In this document: positions 8,137 through 15,367 of the stretch, piece after piece | How the letters are laid out: every line of letters starts with the position of its first letter | Position numbering within the stretch: position 1 is the first letter of the stretch | The notes under the pieces: model-generated | What the model was told of the DNA's origin: nothing | The model's database searches: none | What the model saw: only the letters and a program-made list of their open reading frames with translations | Source of the DNA: Verrucomicrobiota bacterium | GTDB taxonomy: Bacteria; Verrucomicrobiota; Verrucomicrobiia; Limisphaerales; UBA8199 | Reading direction: 5' to 3' | NCBI GenBank assembly: GCA_029974925.1 | Contig: JARKQH010000224.1 | Span: 1-36,080 of the forward strand | Length of the DNA stretch: 36,080 nt | Program-made: the position numbers and the translations under genes

Positions 8137-9777
8137 TCAGGTCAAACCAATTGCCTGGCCGTTCGGCAATACGCGAATGCGGGCCGCGGCCGGCACTTTC
8201 GGCAGACCCGGCATGGTCACAATGTTTCCGCAGATCACGACGACAAAGCCGGCGCCGGCGGAAATTCTCAGCTCGTTGACCTTGATTCGGAATCCCCGGG
8301 GTCGTCCGCGGAGCGAGGGATCATCCGAAAGCGAGAGCGGGGTCTTGGCGATGCAGACCGGCAGGTCCGCAAAGCCGTGCCGGTTGAGCAATTCGATCGT
8401 CTTGCGCGCTCCGGCGTCGAAATCCACACCGTCCGCGCCGTAGAGTTTGCGCGCCAGAATCTCAATTTTCTTTTCGATCGGCTGGTCCAGACGATAGGGG
8501 AACCGCAGCTTGCGCCGGTGATTTTTTTCCACCATCCGCAGCACCGCCTCGGCCAGCCCTCTGGCTCCCTCGCCGCCCTTCGAGTAATGCTCGGCCACCA
8601 CCGCCTCGACGCCCAGCCTGGCGCAGAACCGGATGATGCGGTTCAAATCGGCGTCGGTATCCCCTGGGAATCGGTTGAGGGCCACCACCGGGTCGAGGCC
8701 GAAAAGGCGGATGTTCTCGATGTGCTTGGCGAGGTTGCCCAGGCCGCCCGACGCGTTGAATCCCCCATGATAAGCCACGGCGCGCGCGGTTCCCACGATG
8801 ACGGCGCCCGCCGGCTTGAGGCCGCCGAGCCGGCATTTGATATCAAAGAACTTCTCCGCGCCCAAATCGGTCGCAAACCCCGCTTCGGTAACCACATAGT
8901 CCGCCAGTTTCAATCCCATGCGGGTGGCCAAGGTGGTGTTGGTGCCCTGGGCGATATTGGCAAAGGGGCCCCCGTGCACGAAGGCCGGCGTCCCCTCCAG
9001 GGATTGCACCAGGTTCGGATGAATGGCGTCGCGCAAAAGCACTTGCATGGCTCCCACCGCCTCAATCTGCGCGGCACGAACCGGCTCGCCCTTGTAAGTG
9101 AACGCCACCACCATTCGGCTCAACCGCTGCCCCAAATCCTGGAAATCCCGCGCCAGGCATAGAATGGCCATTACCTCCGAGGCCGGGGTGATGTTGAAGC
9201 CATCCCGGCGGGGGACGCCGTGCATGACACCGCCCAGACCAATGATGATATCCCGCAGCGAGCGGTCGTTCAGGTCAATCACCCGCCGCAGCACGATTTG
9301 CCGCGGGTCAATGCCCAGCTCGTTCCCGTGCTGCAGGTGGTTATCCACCAAGGCGGCCAGAAGATTGTTGGCCTTGCTGACGGCGTACATGTCCCCCACA
9401 AAGTGAAGGTTGATCGCCTCGGCGGGCACTACCTGGGACCGCCCCGCCCCTGTGCCGCCACCCTTGATGCCGAAATAGGGCCCTAACGAGGGCTCGCGCA
9501 CGCAGAACAAGGCGCGCTTGCCCATTTGTCGCAGGGCGTCAGCCAGGCCGATGGTCGTTGTGGTTTTGCCAATCCCCTCGGGAGTGGGCGACATGGCCGT
9601 AACCAGAATCAGCGCGCCGTCCCGCTGTTTCTGCCGGGCCTCCAACTCCTGGACCGGCACCTTGGCAATGAAATGCCCATGCGGCAGAAGGTTGTCGGTG
9701 TCCAGTTGCAGTTCCCTGGCCACTTCGTAAATCCGACGGGGCGCAAGGCCGTTTTGGGTCCCTTGATTGTCTGGCAT
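8137..9777 (-). CDS. fhs: Formate-tetrahydrofolate ligase
   Basis: 546 residues from ATG 9777 (MPDNQ); the frame stays open 22 codons further upstream but that part is not family-like. It catalyses ATP-dependent formation of 10-formyl-tetrahydrofolate from formate in the cytoplasm. Visible signatures are the P-loop TPEGIGKTTTT (about 65-75), REPSLGPYFGIKGGGTG (94-110), SQVVPAEAINLHFVGD and the NPNLV/GGPFANIAQGTNT-type region. Length is close to the usual ~556. It feeds one-carbon units to purine and formyl-methionine synthesis; nothing else of an acetyl-CoA (Wood-Ljungdahl) pathway is present here, so a biosynthetic role is the simplest reading. It is divergent from the isocitrate-type dehydrogenase gene, with 140 bases between starts. 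Confidence 0.96.
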   Translation of the reverse strand: MPDNQGTQNGLAPRRIYEVARELQLDTDNLLPHGHFIAKVPVQELEARQKQRDGALILVTAMSPTPEGIGKTTTTIGLADALRQMGKRALFCVREPSLGPYFGIKGGGTGAGRSQVVPAEAINLHFVGDMYAVSKANNLLAALVDNHLQHGNELGIDPRQIVLRRVIDLNDRSLRDIIIGLGGVMHGVPRRDGFNITPASEVMAILCLARDFQDLGQRLSRMVVAFTYKGEPVRAAQIEAVGAMQVLLRDAIHPNLVQSLEGTPAFVHGGPFANIAQGTNTTLATRMGLKLADYVVTEAGFATDLGAEKFFDIKCRLGGLKPAGAVIVGTARAVAYHGGFNASGGLGNLAKHIENIRLFGLDPVVALNRFPGDTDADLNRIIRFCARLGVEAVVAEHYSKGGEGARGLAEAVLRMVEKNHRRKLRFPYRLDQPIEKKIEILARKLYGADGVDFDAGARKTIELLNRHGFADLPVCIAKTPLSLSDDPSLRGRPRGFRIKVNELRISAGAGFVVVICGNIVTMPGLPKVPAAARIRVLPNGQAIGLT

Positions 9778-9917
9778 CGGACTGGGAATTAGCAGGGCTA
9801 ACCGGCCAAATCCAGACAAAAAAAGCGGACGCCAGCGGCGCACTCAACGCCGCGTCTCTTGACACGGGGTATATAACTGAGGCGTAAGTCCTGACACCTT
9901 ATTGAAAGTCCGCAGTT

Positions 9918-11036
9918 ATGGCTAAATACCGCATTGGCTGGCTCCCCGGCGACGGGATAGGAATCGAGGTGCTGGAAGCGGCCCGCATGGTGCTGGACCG
10001 TTTGCAGTTGGATGCGGATTACCTCCCGGGTGACATTGGCTGGGAGTTCTGGCGCAAGGAAGGCGACGCCTTCCCGCCCCGGACAGTCGAGTTGCTTCGG
10101 AACGTGGACGCGGCCCTGTTCGGGGCCATCACTTCGAAGCCGGCCAAAACCGCTGCGGCCGAGCTGGCGCCCGAGCTGCAAGGCCGGGGTCTGAGCTATC
10201 GCTCCCCGATAGTGCGCATGCGGCAACTGTTTGATTTGTACATCTGCCTGCGGCCGTGCAAGGCATTCCCCGGCAACCCTCTCAACTACAAGGAGGGCCT
10301 GGACCTGGTTGTTTTTCGCGAAAACACCGAAGACCTCTACGCGGGCGTCGAGTTCGCGCCCGTCCCGGCCGAACTGGCAGCCACGCTCTCCACGCTGTCC
10401 AAACCCTTCGCCGCGTTCGCTCAAACGCCTTTGGATCAAGTGGCCATTTCCTGCAAAATCAATACCCGCGCCGGCTCCGAGCGCATTGCCCGCGCCGCCT
10501 TTGAGTTTGCACGAAAACACCGCCGCAAAAAGGTCACCATCGTTCACAAGGCCAACGTGGTGCGGGCCACCGACGGATTGTTCCTGGAAACGGCCCGGGC
10601 TGTTGCCCGCGAGTTTCCTGAAATCCAGGTGGACGATGCGAACATTGACGCGATGACGATGTGGCTGCTGAAGAATCCCTTCAACTACGATGTGTTGCTG
10701 GCGCCCAACCTTTATGGGGATATCGTCTCGGACCTCTGCGCGCAGATGGTCGGCGGCCTGGGCTTTGGTTGCTCGGGCAATATCGGCGCCCGCCTCGCGG
10801 TATTTGAGCCCACCCACGGCTCGGCTCCCAAGTACGCCGGCCAGTACAAGGTGAATCCCATCGCCACCATTCTCGCCGCCAAAATGATGTTGGATTGGCT
10901 GGGCGAAACGCAAAAGGCCGCCGCCGTCGAGCAGGCCGTGGCCGAGGTGATCCGGGAAGGAAAAATTCGAACCTACGACATGGGGGGAACAAGCTCCACG
11001 CTGGAGATGGCGCAGGCCATCGCCGGCAAGCTCTGA
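9918..11036 (+). CDS. Isocitrate/isopropylmalate-family beta-decarboxylating dehydrogenase (IDH-like)
   Basis: 372 residues. It has the family start (WLPGDGIGIEV) and the metal-site signature NLYGDIVSDLCAQMVGGLG (264-282). From memory of E. coli isocitrate dehydrogenase, RS-x-x-V-x-x-RQ..DLYICLRP and FRENTEDLYAG align well: S96 matches the substrate Ser113, R102 matches Arg119, R112 Arg129 and R134 Arg153, but Asn115 is replaced by I98. The cofactor loop HGSAPKYAGQYKVNP carries K305, Y306 and V312, the NADP-type set (Lys344/Tyr345/Val351), and Y353 matches Tyr391; Arg395 is replaced by Gly. It is therefore probably NADP-linked and isocitrate-like in specificity, although homoisocitrate or an alkylmalate remain possible. 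First gene of an operon with a lyase and a two-subunit hydro-lyase. Confidence 0.9.
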   Translation: MAKYRIGWLPGDGIGIEVLEAARMVLDRLQLDADYLPGDIGWEFWRKEGDAFPPRTVELLRNVDAALFGAITSKPAKTAAAELAPELQGRGLSYRSPIVRMRQLFDLYICLRPCKAFPGNPLNYKEGLDLVVFRENTEDLYAGVEFAPVPAELAATLSTLSKPFAAFAQTPLDQVAISCKINTRAGSERIARAAFEFARKHRRKKVTIVHKANVVRATDGLFLETARAVAREFPEIQVDDANIDAMTMWLLKNPFNYDVLLAPNLYGDIVSDLCAQMVGGLGFGCSGNIGARLAVFEPTHGSAPKYAGQYKVNPIATILAAKMMLDWLGETQKAAAVEQAVAEVIREGKIRTYDMGGTSSTLEMAQAIAGKL

Positions 11037-11075
11037 TCCCCCAGCCCAATCCACCCCCCTGTCGCTTTGACTTTT

Positions 11076-12008
11076 ATGAAGACCACTACCTCCCTCCGCC
11101 AGGCCATCATGGCCCGCCGGGCTGTCGTTGTTCCCGGCTGTCACGACGCTCTGAGCGCCAAAATCATCGCCGCCGCCGGTTTTGAGGCGATTCAGATATC
11201 CGGCTATGGTGTGGCCGCGTCGTTGCTGGGCAAGCCGGACGTCGGCCTGGTGCAAATGAAAGACATCCTCGACATCACGTGGAACATCGTTCAGGCCGTG
11301 AACATCCCCGTCATGGCGGACATTGACACCGGCGGAGGCAATGCCGTCAACGCCCGGGCGATCGTCGAACGCCTGATTCCCATGGGCGTGGCCGGATTGA
11401 ACATCGAAGACCAGGTCTTTCCCAAGCGCTGCGGGCACATGGCCGGCAAAGAGGTGATCCCGGCCGAGGAAATGGCGGGCAAGATTCGCGCCTGCGCCGA
11501 GGTTCGGGACGCGCTGGACAAGGACTTCATTATCAACGCCCGCACCGATGCCTTCGCCAGCCAGGGGCTGGACGAGGCCCTCCGTCGCTGCAACCTCTAT
11601 CTGGAAGCGGGGGCGGACCTGGCCTTCATTGATGGAATCAAGACCAAGGCCGACATCCAGCGGGCCATCCGGGAACTCAAGGGGCCGCTCTCGGTCAACC
11701 TCATGGACGCCATCTCCGGGATGAAGACCGAGCTGGTCCCCATCCCGGAACTTGCCGCCATGGGCGTCGGCCGGGTCTCGATCCCGGTCGCCTCGATCAT
11801 GGTCACCCACAAGGCGCTCACCGCGTTTTTCACGGCGCTGAGGAATTCCCCCACCGGCATTCTCGCCGGCCAAACCCAGTGGGCTTCCTCGTTCGAGGAA
11901 TTCACCGACTTTGTCGGACTCAAGGAATACCGCCAGCTCGAGGACCGTTACCTGCCCCGGGAAACCCTCGAGGCCAAATACCATGGAACCCCAAAAATCG
12001 TGGGATGA
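11076..12008 (+). CDS. Isocitrate lyase / PEP mutase superfamily C-C lyase (methylisocitrate or dimethylmalate lyase-like)
   Basis: 310 residues from ATG 11076; an in-frame TTG lies nine bases upstream. A TIM-barrel lyase: GCHDALSAKIIAAAGFEAI at the start, Mg ligands in ADIDTGGG (D82, D84) and E111, and the flexible catalytic loop FPKRCGH with C119 as the expected general acid. KRCGH marks the isocitrate, 2-methylisocitrate and 2,3-dimethylmalate lyases and argues against phosphoenolpyruvate mutase, which has a different loop. The expected reaction is retro-Claisen cleavage of a 2-hydroxy di- or tricarboxylate to pyruvate or glyoxylate plus a carboxylate. The length is near that of PrpB (about 296) and much shorter than AceA (about 430). 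It lies between the dehydrogenase and the aconitase-type subunits, so a shared metabolite is likely. Confidence 0.88.
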   Translation: MKTTTSLRQAIMARRAVVVPGCHDALSAKIIAAAGFEAIQISGYGVAASLLGKPDVGLVQMKDILDITWNIVQAVNIPVMADIDTGGGNAVNARAIVERLIPMGVAGLNIEDQVFPKRCGHMAGKEVIPAEEMAGKIRACAEVRDALDKDFIINARTDAFASQGLDEALRRCNLYLEAGADLAFIDGIKTKADIQRAIRELKGPLSVNLMDAISGMKTELVPIPELAAMGVGRVSIPVASIMVTHKALTAFFTALRNSPTGILAGQTQWASSFEEFTDFVGLKEYRQLEDRYLPRETLEAKYHGTPKIVG

Positions 12009-12047
12009 CGCCGGGGCGTCGCGGCCATCCCAACCCTGCCCCCGCTT

Positions 12048-13334
12048 ATGACACTTGCTGAGAAAATCCTCGCCCGGGCCTCGGGCCTTGCCTCCGTCAA
12101 ACCCGGCGACGTGGTTGAGCCGCGGGTGGACCTGGCGATGTCGCACGAGAATGCCGCCCTGGTCATCAACCAGTTCCTGGAAATCTTCAAGGGCACAAGC
12201 CTGCCCCCCCGCATCTGGGACGCCCGGCGGGTGGCGGTCATTTTTGACCATCGCGTGCCCGCCGAATCCCCCAAAACCGCCTCGAACCAGAAAAAAGTCC
12301 GCGAGTTTGTCCAGTCGCAGCAAGTGGACAAATTCCACGACATTCGCGGGGACGTGGGGGGCATCTGTCACCAGGTGCTTCCCGAGAACGGCTACGTGCT
12401 GCCGGGCACGGTGGTGGTGGGCACTGATTCCCACACGACCAGCCACGGGGCGTTGGGCGCCTTTGCCTTCGGCATTGGCGCCACCGAAATGGCCAGCGTC
12501 TGGGCCTTGGGCAGCGTGCTCAACGTCGAGGTCCCCCCCACGATCAAGATCGTCGTCAGCGGCCGGTTCAGGAAATTTGTCGGCGCGAAAGACCTGATCC
12601 TGCATCTGATCGGCAAGCTGACGGCTCAAGGGGCCAACTTCAAGGTCCTGGAGTTCCATGGCCCCACGATCCGCAACCTGTCCACCTCCGGCCGGCTGGT
12701 CTTGTGCAACATGTCCGTCGAGGCCGGGGCCACCGCGGGCCTCGTCCCGCCCGACCAGGAAACCGCGCGGTATCTGCGCGAGGAAGCGGGGGTCAAGGGC
12801 CCGGTCGAGCTGCTGCAGCCTGACCGCGACGCCCAGTACGAGCTGGTCATTCCCATTGACGTCTCCAAGCTCGAACCGCAGGTCGCCTGCCCCCATACGG
12901 TGGACAACGTCAAACCGGTGGCGGCGGTTGCCGGCACGAAAATCCACCAAGTGGTCATCGGCTCATGCACCAATGGCCGGCTGGACGACCTGGAGGTGGC
13001 CGCCACCATCCTCAAAGGGCGGAAGGTGACCGCACATACCCGGATGCTCGTTTTCCCGGCCTCGGGCCGAATCTACCGGCAGGCGCTGGTCAAAGGCTAC
13101 CTGGGGGTGTTCGTCAAAGCAGGGGCGGTGGTCATGAACCCTGGCTGCGGCCCTTGCCTTGGCGTGCATGAGGGCGCGCTGGGCGACGGCGAGGTTGCCC
13201 TCTCCACCACCAATCGGAATTTCAAGGGACGCATGGGCAACCCCAATTCCGAGGTTTACCTCTGCTCTCCCGCCACCGCCGCCGCTTCGGCCATCCAGGG
13301 TGTCATCACGGACCCCCGCAAGCTCCCCCAATAA
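12048..13334 (+). CDS. Aconitase-family hydro-lyase large subunit (LeuC/homoaconitase/DmdA type)
   Basis: 428 residues, the size of the short two-subunit class (archaeal LeuC, LysT, HacA, DmdA) rather than the ~470-residue E. coli LeuC. The 4Fe-4S ligands are C307 (GSCTNG), C367 and C370 (NPGCGPC). TVVVGTDSHTTSHGALGAFA, GATEMASVWALG and the C-terminal NRNFKGRMGNPNSEVYLCSP are family hallmarks. Such enzymes isomerise 2-/3-hydroxy acids through dehydration and rehydration (isopropylmalate, homocitrate, citrate, 2,3-dimethylmalate). It sits 39 bases downstream of the lyase and is followed by its small-subunit partner. No isopropylmalate synthase is adjacent, so a leucine-pathway label would be an over-call. 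Confidence 0.9.
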   Translation: MTLAEKILARASGLASVKPGDVVEPRVDLAMSHENAALVINQFLEIFKGTSLPPRIWDARRVAVIFDHRVPAESPKTASNQKKVREFVQSQQVDKFHDIRGDVGGICHQVLPENGYVLPGTVVVGTDSHTTSHGALGAFAFGIGATEMASVWALGSVLNVEVPPTIKIVVSGRFRKFVGAKDLILHLIGKLTAQGANFKVLEFHGPTIRNLSTSGRLVLCNMSVEAGATAGLVPPDQETARYLREEAGVKGPVELLQPDRDAQYELVIPIDVSKLEPQVACPHTVDNVKPVAAVAGTKIHQVVIGSCTNGRLDDLEVAATILKGRKVTAHTRMLVFPASGRIYRQALVKGYLGVFVKAGAVVMNPGCGPCLGVHEGALGDGEVALSTTNRNFKGRMGNPNSEVYLCSPATAAASAIQGVITDPRKLPQ

Positions 13335-13473
13335 ATGGCCCACCCCCTGTTGCTCATTTCCGGCCAATCTGCCTGGACGCCCGGCGCGAAGATTCCCCGC
13401 CGTGGCAGCCAGGCCGCGCGCGTCCCGCTGGCCGCTGACAACGCCGCTCCAAACATTGCTCAACCCACTGCCT

Positions 13474-13971
13474 ATGCCAAAAGTCGTGCTTAAGGTCGGC
13501 GATGATGTCTCGACCGATGTCATTTATCCGGGCCGTTTCATGGCCACGGTTTTGCCCACGGAAACCCCCCAGTTCGCGTTCGCGGATGACGCGAATTTCA
13601 ATGGGAAACTCAAGGCCAAACAGGTGCCCCCCGGCAGTGTGGTGGTGGGCGGCAGGAACTTTGGCTGCGGCTCCTCCCGCGAACAGGCCGTGTCCTGCCT
13701 GAAGGGACATGACCTCGTTATTGTGGCCAAGAGTTTTGCCCGCATTTTCCTCCAGAACGGCATTAACCTGGGCTTGCGCATGGTGGTTTGCCCCGAACTC
13801 GAGGCGTCCGAGGGGGATGACCTCGAAATCACCGCCGAGGCCATTCGCAATCTGACTTCGGGCAAAGTCTTCCCTGTCGAACCGATGCCCAGGTCGCGTC
13901 AGGCGATTCTGGACGCCGGCGGCCTCATCCCTTACACGCGGGAACGCCTGCTTCGCCGGAGCGGACCGTAG
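13474..13971 (+). CDS. Aconitase-family hydro-lyase small subunit (LeuD-like)
   Basis: 165 residues from ATG 13474. The swivelling aconitase C-terminal-type domain is clear from VGDDVSTDVIYPG (8-20), NFGCGSSREQAV (62-73) and AKSFARIFLQNGINLGL (85-101). In the small-subunit family the residues after the DTD-I-P-G motif set substrate choice: YLRT in archaeal homoaconitase and YLVY in isopropylmalate isomerase, as I recall them. Here they read FMAT (22-25), so the arginine that binds a distal carboxylate in homoaconitase is absent. A 139-base spacer separates it from the large subunit, longer than usual; a 52-codon open frame in that spacer is probably spurious. It is the last gene of the operon. 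Confidence 0.88.
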   Translation: MPKVVLKVGDDVSTDVIYPGRFMATVLPTETPQFAFADDANFNGKLKAKQVPPGSVVVGGRNFGCGSSREQAVSCLKGHDLVIVAKSFARIFLQNGINLGLRMVVCPELEASEGDDLEITAEAIRNLTSGKVFPVEPMPRSRQAILDAGGLIPYTRERLLRRSGP

Positions 13972-14082
13972 CCCCCGTCGCGCCCGGCTGTGAGCCCCCC
14001 GCCGGCCGGGCCAAGCGGCGCCTGGTGGCAATTCAGCGCAATTCCCCATTGCCTTGTAACGGAACCGCGTTAATGTCAGCCC

Positions 14083-14484
14083 ATGAGCAAGGTTCGAAAA
14101 CTGCTGCACACGCGGTACCGCGTCAACGACCTGGAACGGTCCGTCACTTTCTACAAGAAGGTGCTGGGTCTCGAGGAAGTGCGGCGCCAGAAATCGCCGC
14201 GCGGCTCCGAGCTGGTTTTCCTTAAGGCGCCGGAAAGCGAAGAGTTGATTGAATTGTGCCACTATCCAGCGGGGGGAGACGTTCAGGTGCAACCCGACCT
14301 GACTCACCTGGCGTTTCAGGTGGACAGCCTCGAAGCCTTTGGAAAACACCTTGCCGCCTTGGGGATGCAGTATTCCGACGGACCCCACTTCAAGCCCGAT
14401 GGCGGGGGAATCGCCTTTATTGACGCCCCCGAGGGGTATGAAATCGAATTGATTCAACTCTCGCCTTCCGGGCCGGGTTATTGA
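14083..14484 (+). CDS. Glyoxalase I-like VOC metalloenzyme
   Basis: 133 residues, two beta-alpha-beta-beta-beta modules of the vicinal oxygen chelate fold. All four metal ligands of lactoylglutathione lyase are in place: H9 (KLLHTRYRV), E57 (EELIEL), H75 (LTHLAF) and E122 (GYEIELIQ). The overall length and the DLERSVTFYKKVLGL segment closely resemble GloA (about 135 residues), which converts the hemithioacetal of methylglyoxal and glutathione to lactoylglutathione. Whether this organism uses glutathione is unknown, so another thiol or a different substrate is possible. It lies 111 bases after the aconitase-type operon and 40 bases before folP, with which it may be cotranscribed. Confidence 0.85.
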   Translation: MSKVRKLLHTRYRVNDLERSVTFYKKVLGLEEVRRQKSPRGSELVFLKAPESEELIELCHYPAGGDVQVQPDLTHLAFQVDSLEAFGKHLAALGMQYSDGPHFKPDGGGIAFIDAPEGYEIELIQLSPSGPGY

Positions 14485-14524
14485 GGGCGCCGCTCTCGGC
14501 TCCCGGCCCATCCGCCTGTTTCCC

Positions 14525-15364
14525 ATGCTGCTCCGCGCCCGCCAATTCCGGTTCGAGTTTCCCGGGCCGGCATTGGTCATGGGCATTGTCAACGTTACGC
14601 CCGACTCGTTTTCGGACGGAGGCCAATTTCTGGCGCCCGAAGCCGCGGTGGCGCATGCCTTGGAGCTCGTGAAGGAGGGGGCCGCGATTTTGGACATTGG
14701 CGGAGAATCCACCCGCCCGGGAGCCGTCCCGGTGGGCGAGCAGGAGGAAATGCGGCGAGTCCTGCCGGTGATTGAAGCGCTGGCGCCCCGCGTCCCGGTC
14801 CCCATTTCGATTGACACGATGAAACCGGCCGTCGCCCGGGCTGCGGTGGCGGCGGGCGCCAGCCTGATCAATGACGTCGGCGCCAATCGCCAGGACCCGG
14901 CCATGTGGCGGCTGGCGGCGGAAACCGGCGCCGGCTACGTCTGTATGCACATGCAGGGCACTCCCCAAACCATGCAGCAAAACCCGGTTTACCAGGACGT
15001 GGTGGGCGAGATTGGCGCCTTCTTTTCCGAACGGCTCGAGCAACTGAACCATTGCGGAGTTGCCCGCGAGCAAATTATATTGGACCCGGGCATCGGTTTT
15101 GGGAAGACGGTGGAACACAACCTGCAGGTGCTTGGCAGGCTGGAAGCCTTTGGCCGGTTTGAGCGTCCCCTCCTGATCGGAGTCTCGCGAAAATCGTTTA
15201 TCGGCCGGGTGCTGGGCGCCGGCGACCGTCTGGCGGGCGGGCTGGCGTGTGCCTGCCTGGCGCTCGAAGCCGGCGCCGCGATCATTCGGACGCACGATGT
15301 GGCTCCAACCTTGCAGGCCTTGAGGATGGCCGAGGCCATCCTCGCCCGCAGAACGCCACGGTAA
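14525..15364 (+). CDS. folP: Dihydropteroate synthase
   Basis: 279 residues, the normal size. It condenses p-aminobenzoate with 6-hydroxymethyl-7,8-dihydropterin pyrophosphate in folate synthesis and is the sulfonamide target. Motifs: MGIVNVTPDSFSDGG (19-33), DIGGESTRPGA (57-67), ISIDT near 95, INDVGANR for the usual NDV-G segment, LDPGIGFGK for the pterin site, GVSRKSFIG and a terminal RTHDV. The sulfonamide-contact loops look ordinary. It is followed after three bases by cdaA, so translation is probably coupled; folP next to the cyclic di-AMP genes and glmM is a gene order also found in other phyla. Confidence 0.96.
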   Translation: MLLRARQFRFEFPGPALVMGIVNVTPDSFSDGGQFLAPEAAVAHALELVKEGAAILDIGGESTRPGAVPVGEQEEMRRVLPVIEALAPRVPVPISIDTMKPAVARAAVAAGASLINDVGANRQDPAMWRLAAETGAGYVCMHMQGTPQTMQQNPVYQDVVGEIGAFFSERLEQLNHCGVAREQIILDPGIGFGKTVEHNLQVLGRLEAFGRFERPLLIGVSRKSFIGRVLGAGDRLAGGLACACLALEAGAAIIRTHDVAPTLQALRMAEAILARRTPR

Positions 15365-15367
15365 GAA

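Noticed and set aside
9859-9877. TTGACA followed by TATAAC upstream of the dehydrogenase operon as a sigma-70 promoter
   Set aside because: The two boxes are only about nine bases apart, far below the 16-18 base spacing; a promoter is probably nearby but not this pair.
9798-12950. A minus-strand open frame of about 1,050 codons across the dehydrogenase-lyase-LeuC operon
   Set aside because: It is antisense to three genes with clear family motifs; its composition (His, Gln, Gly, Arg rich, no motif) is that of a shadow frame in GC-rich DNA.
13335-13493. A 52-codon frame starting directly after the large-subunit stop (TAA ATG) and overlapping the small-subunit start
   Set aside because: No ribosome site of its own, odd composition (Pro/Ala/Arg rich) and no recognisable motif; it may only reflect a long spacer.
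9918-13971. Phosphonate biosynthesis cluster (PEP mutase plus aconitase plus IDH, as in FR-900098 synthesis)
   Set aside because: The lyase has the KRCGH loop of C-C lyases rather than a PEP mutase loop, and no phosphonomethylmalate synthase or phosphonopyruvate decarboxylase is present.
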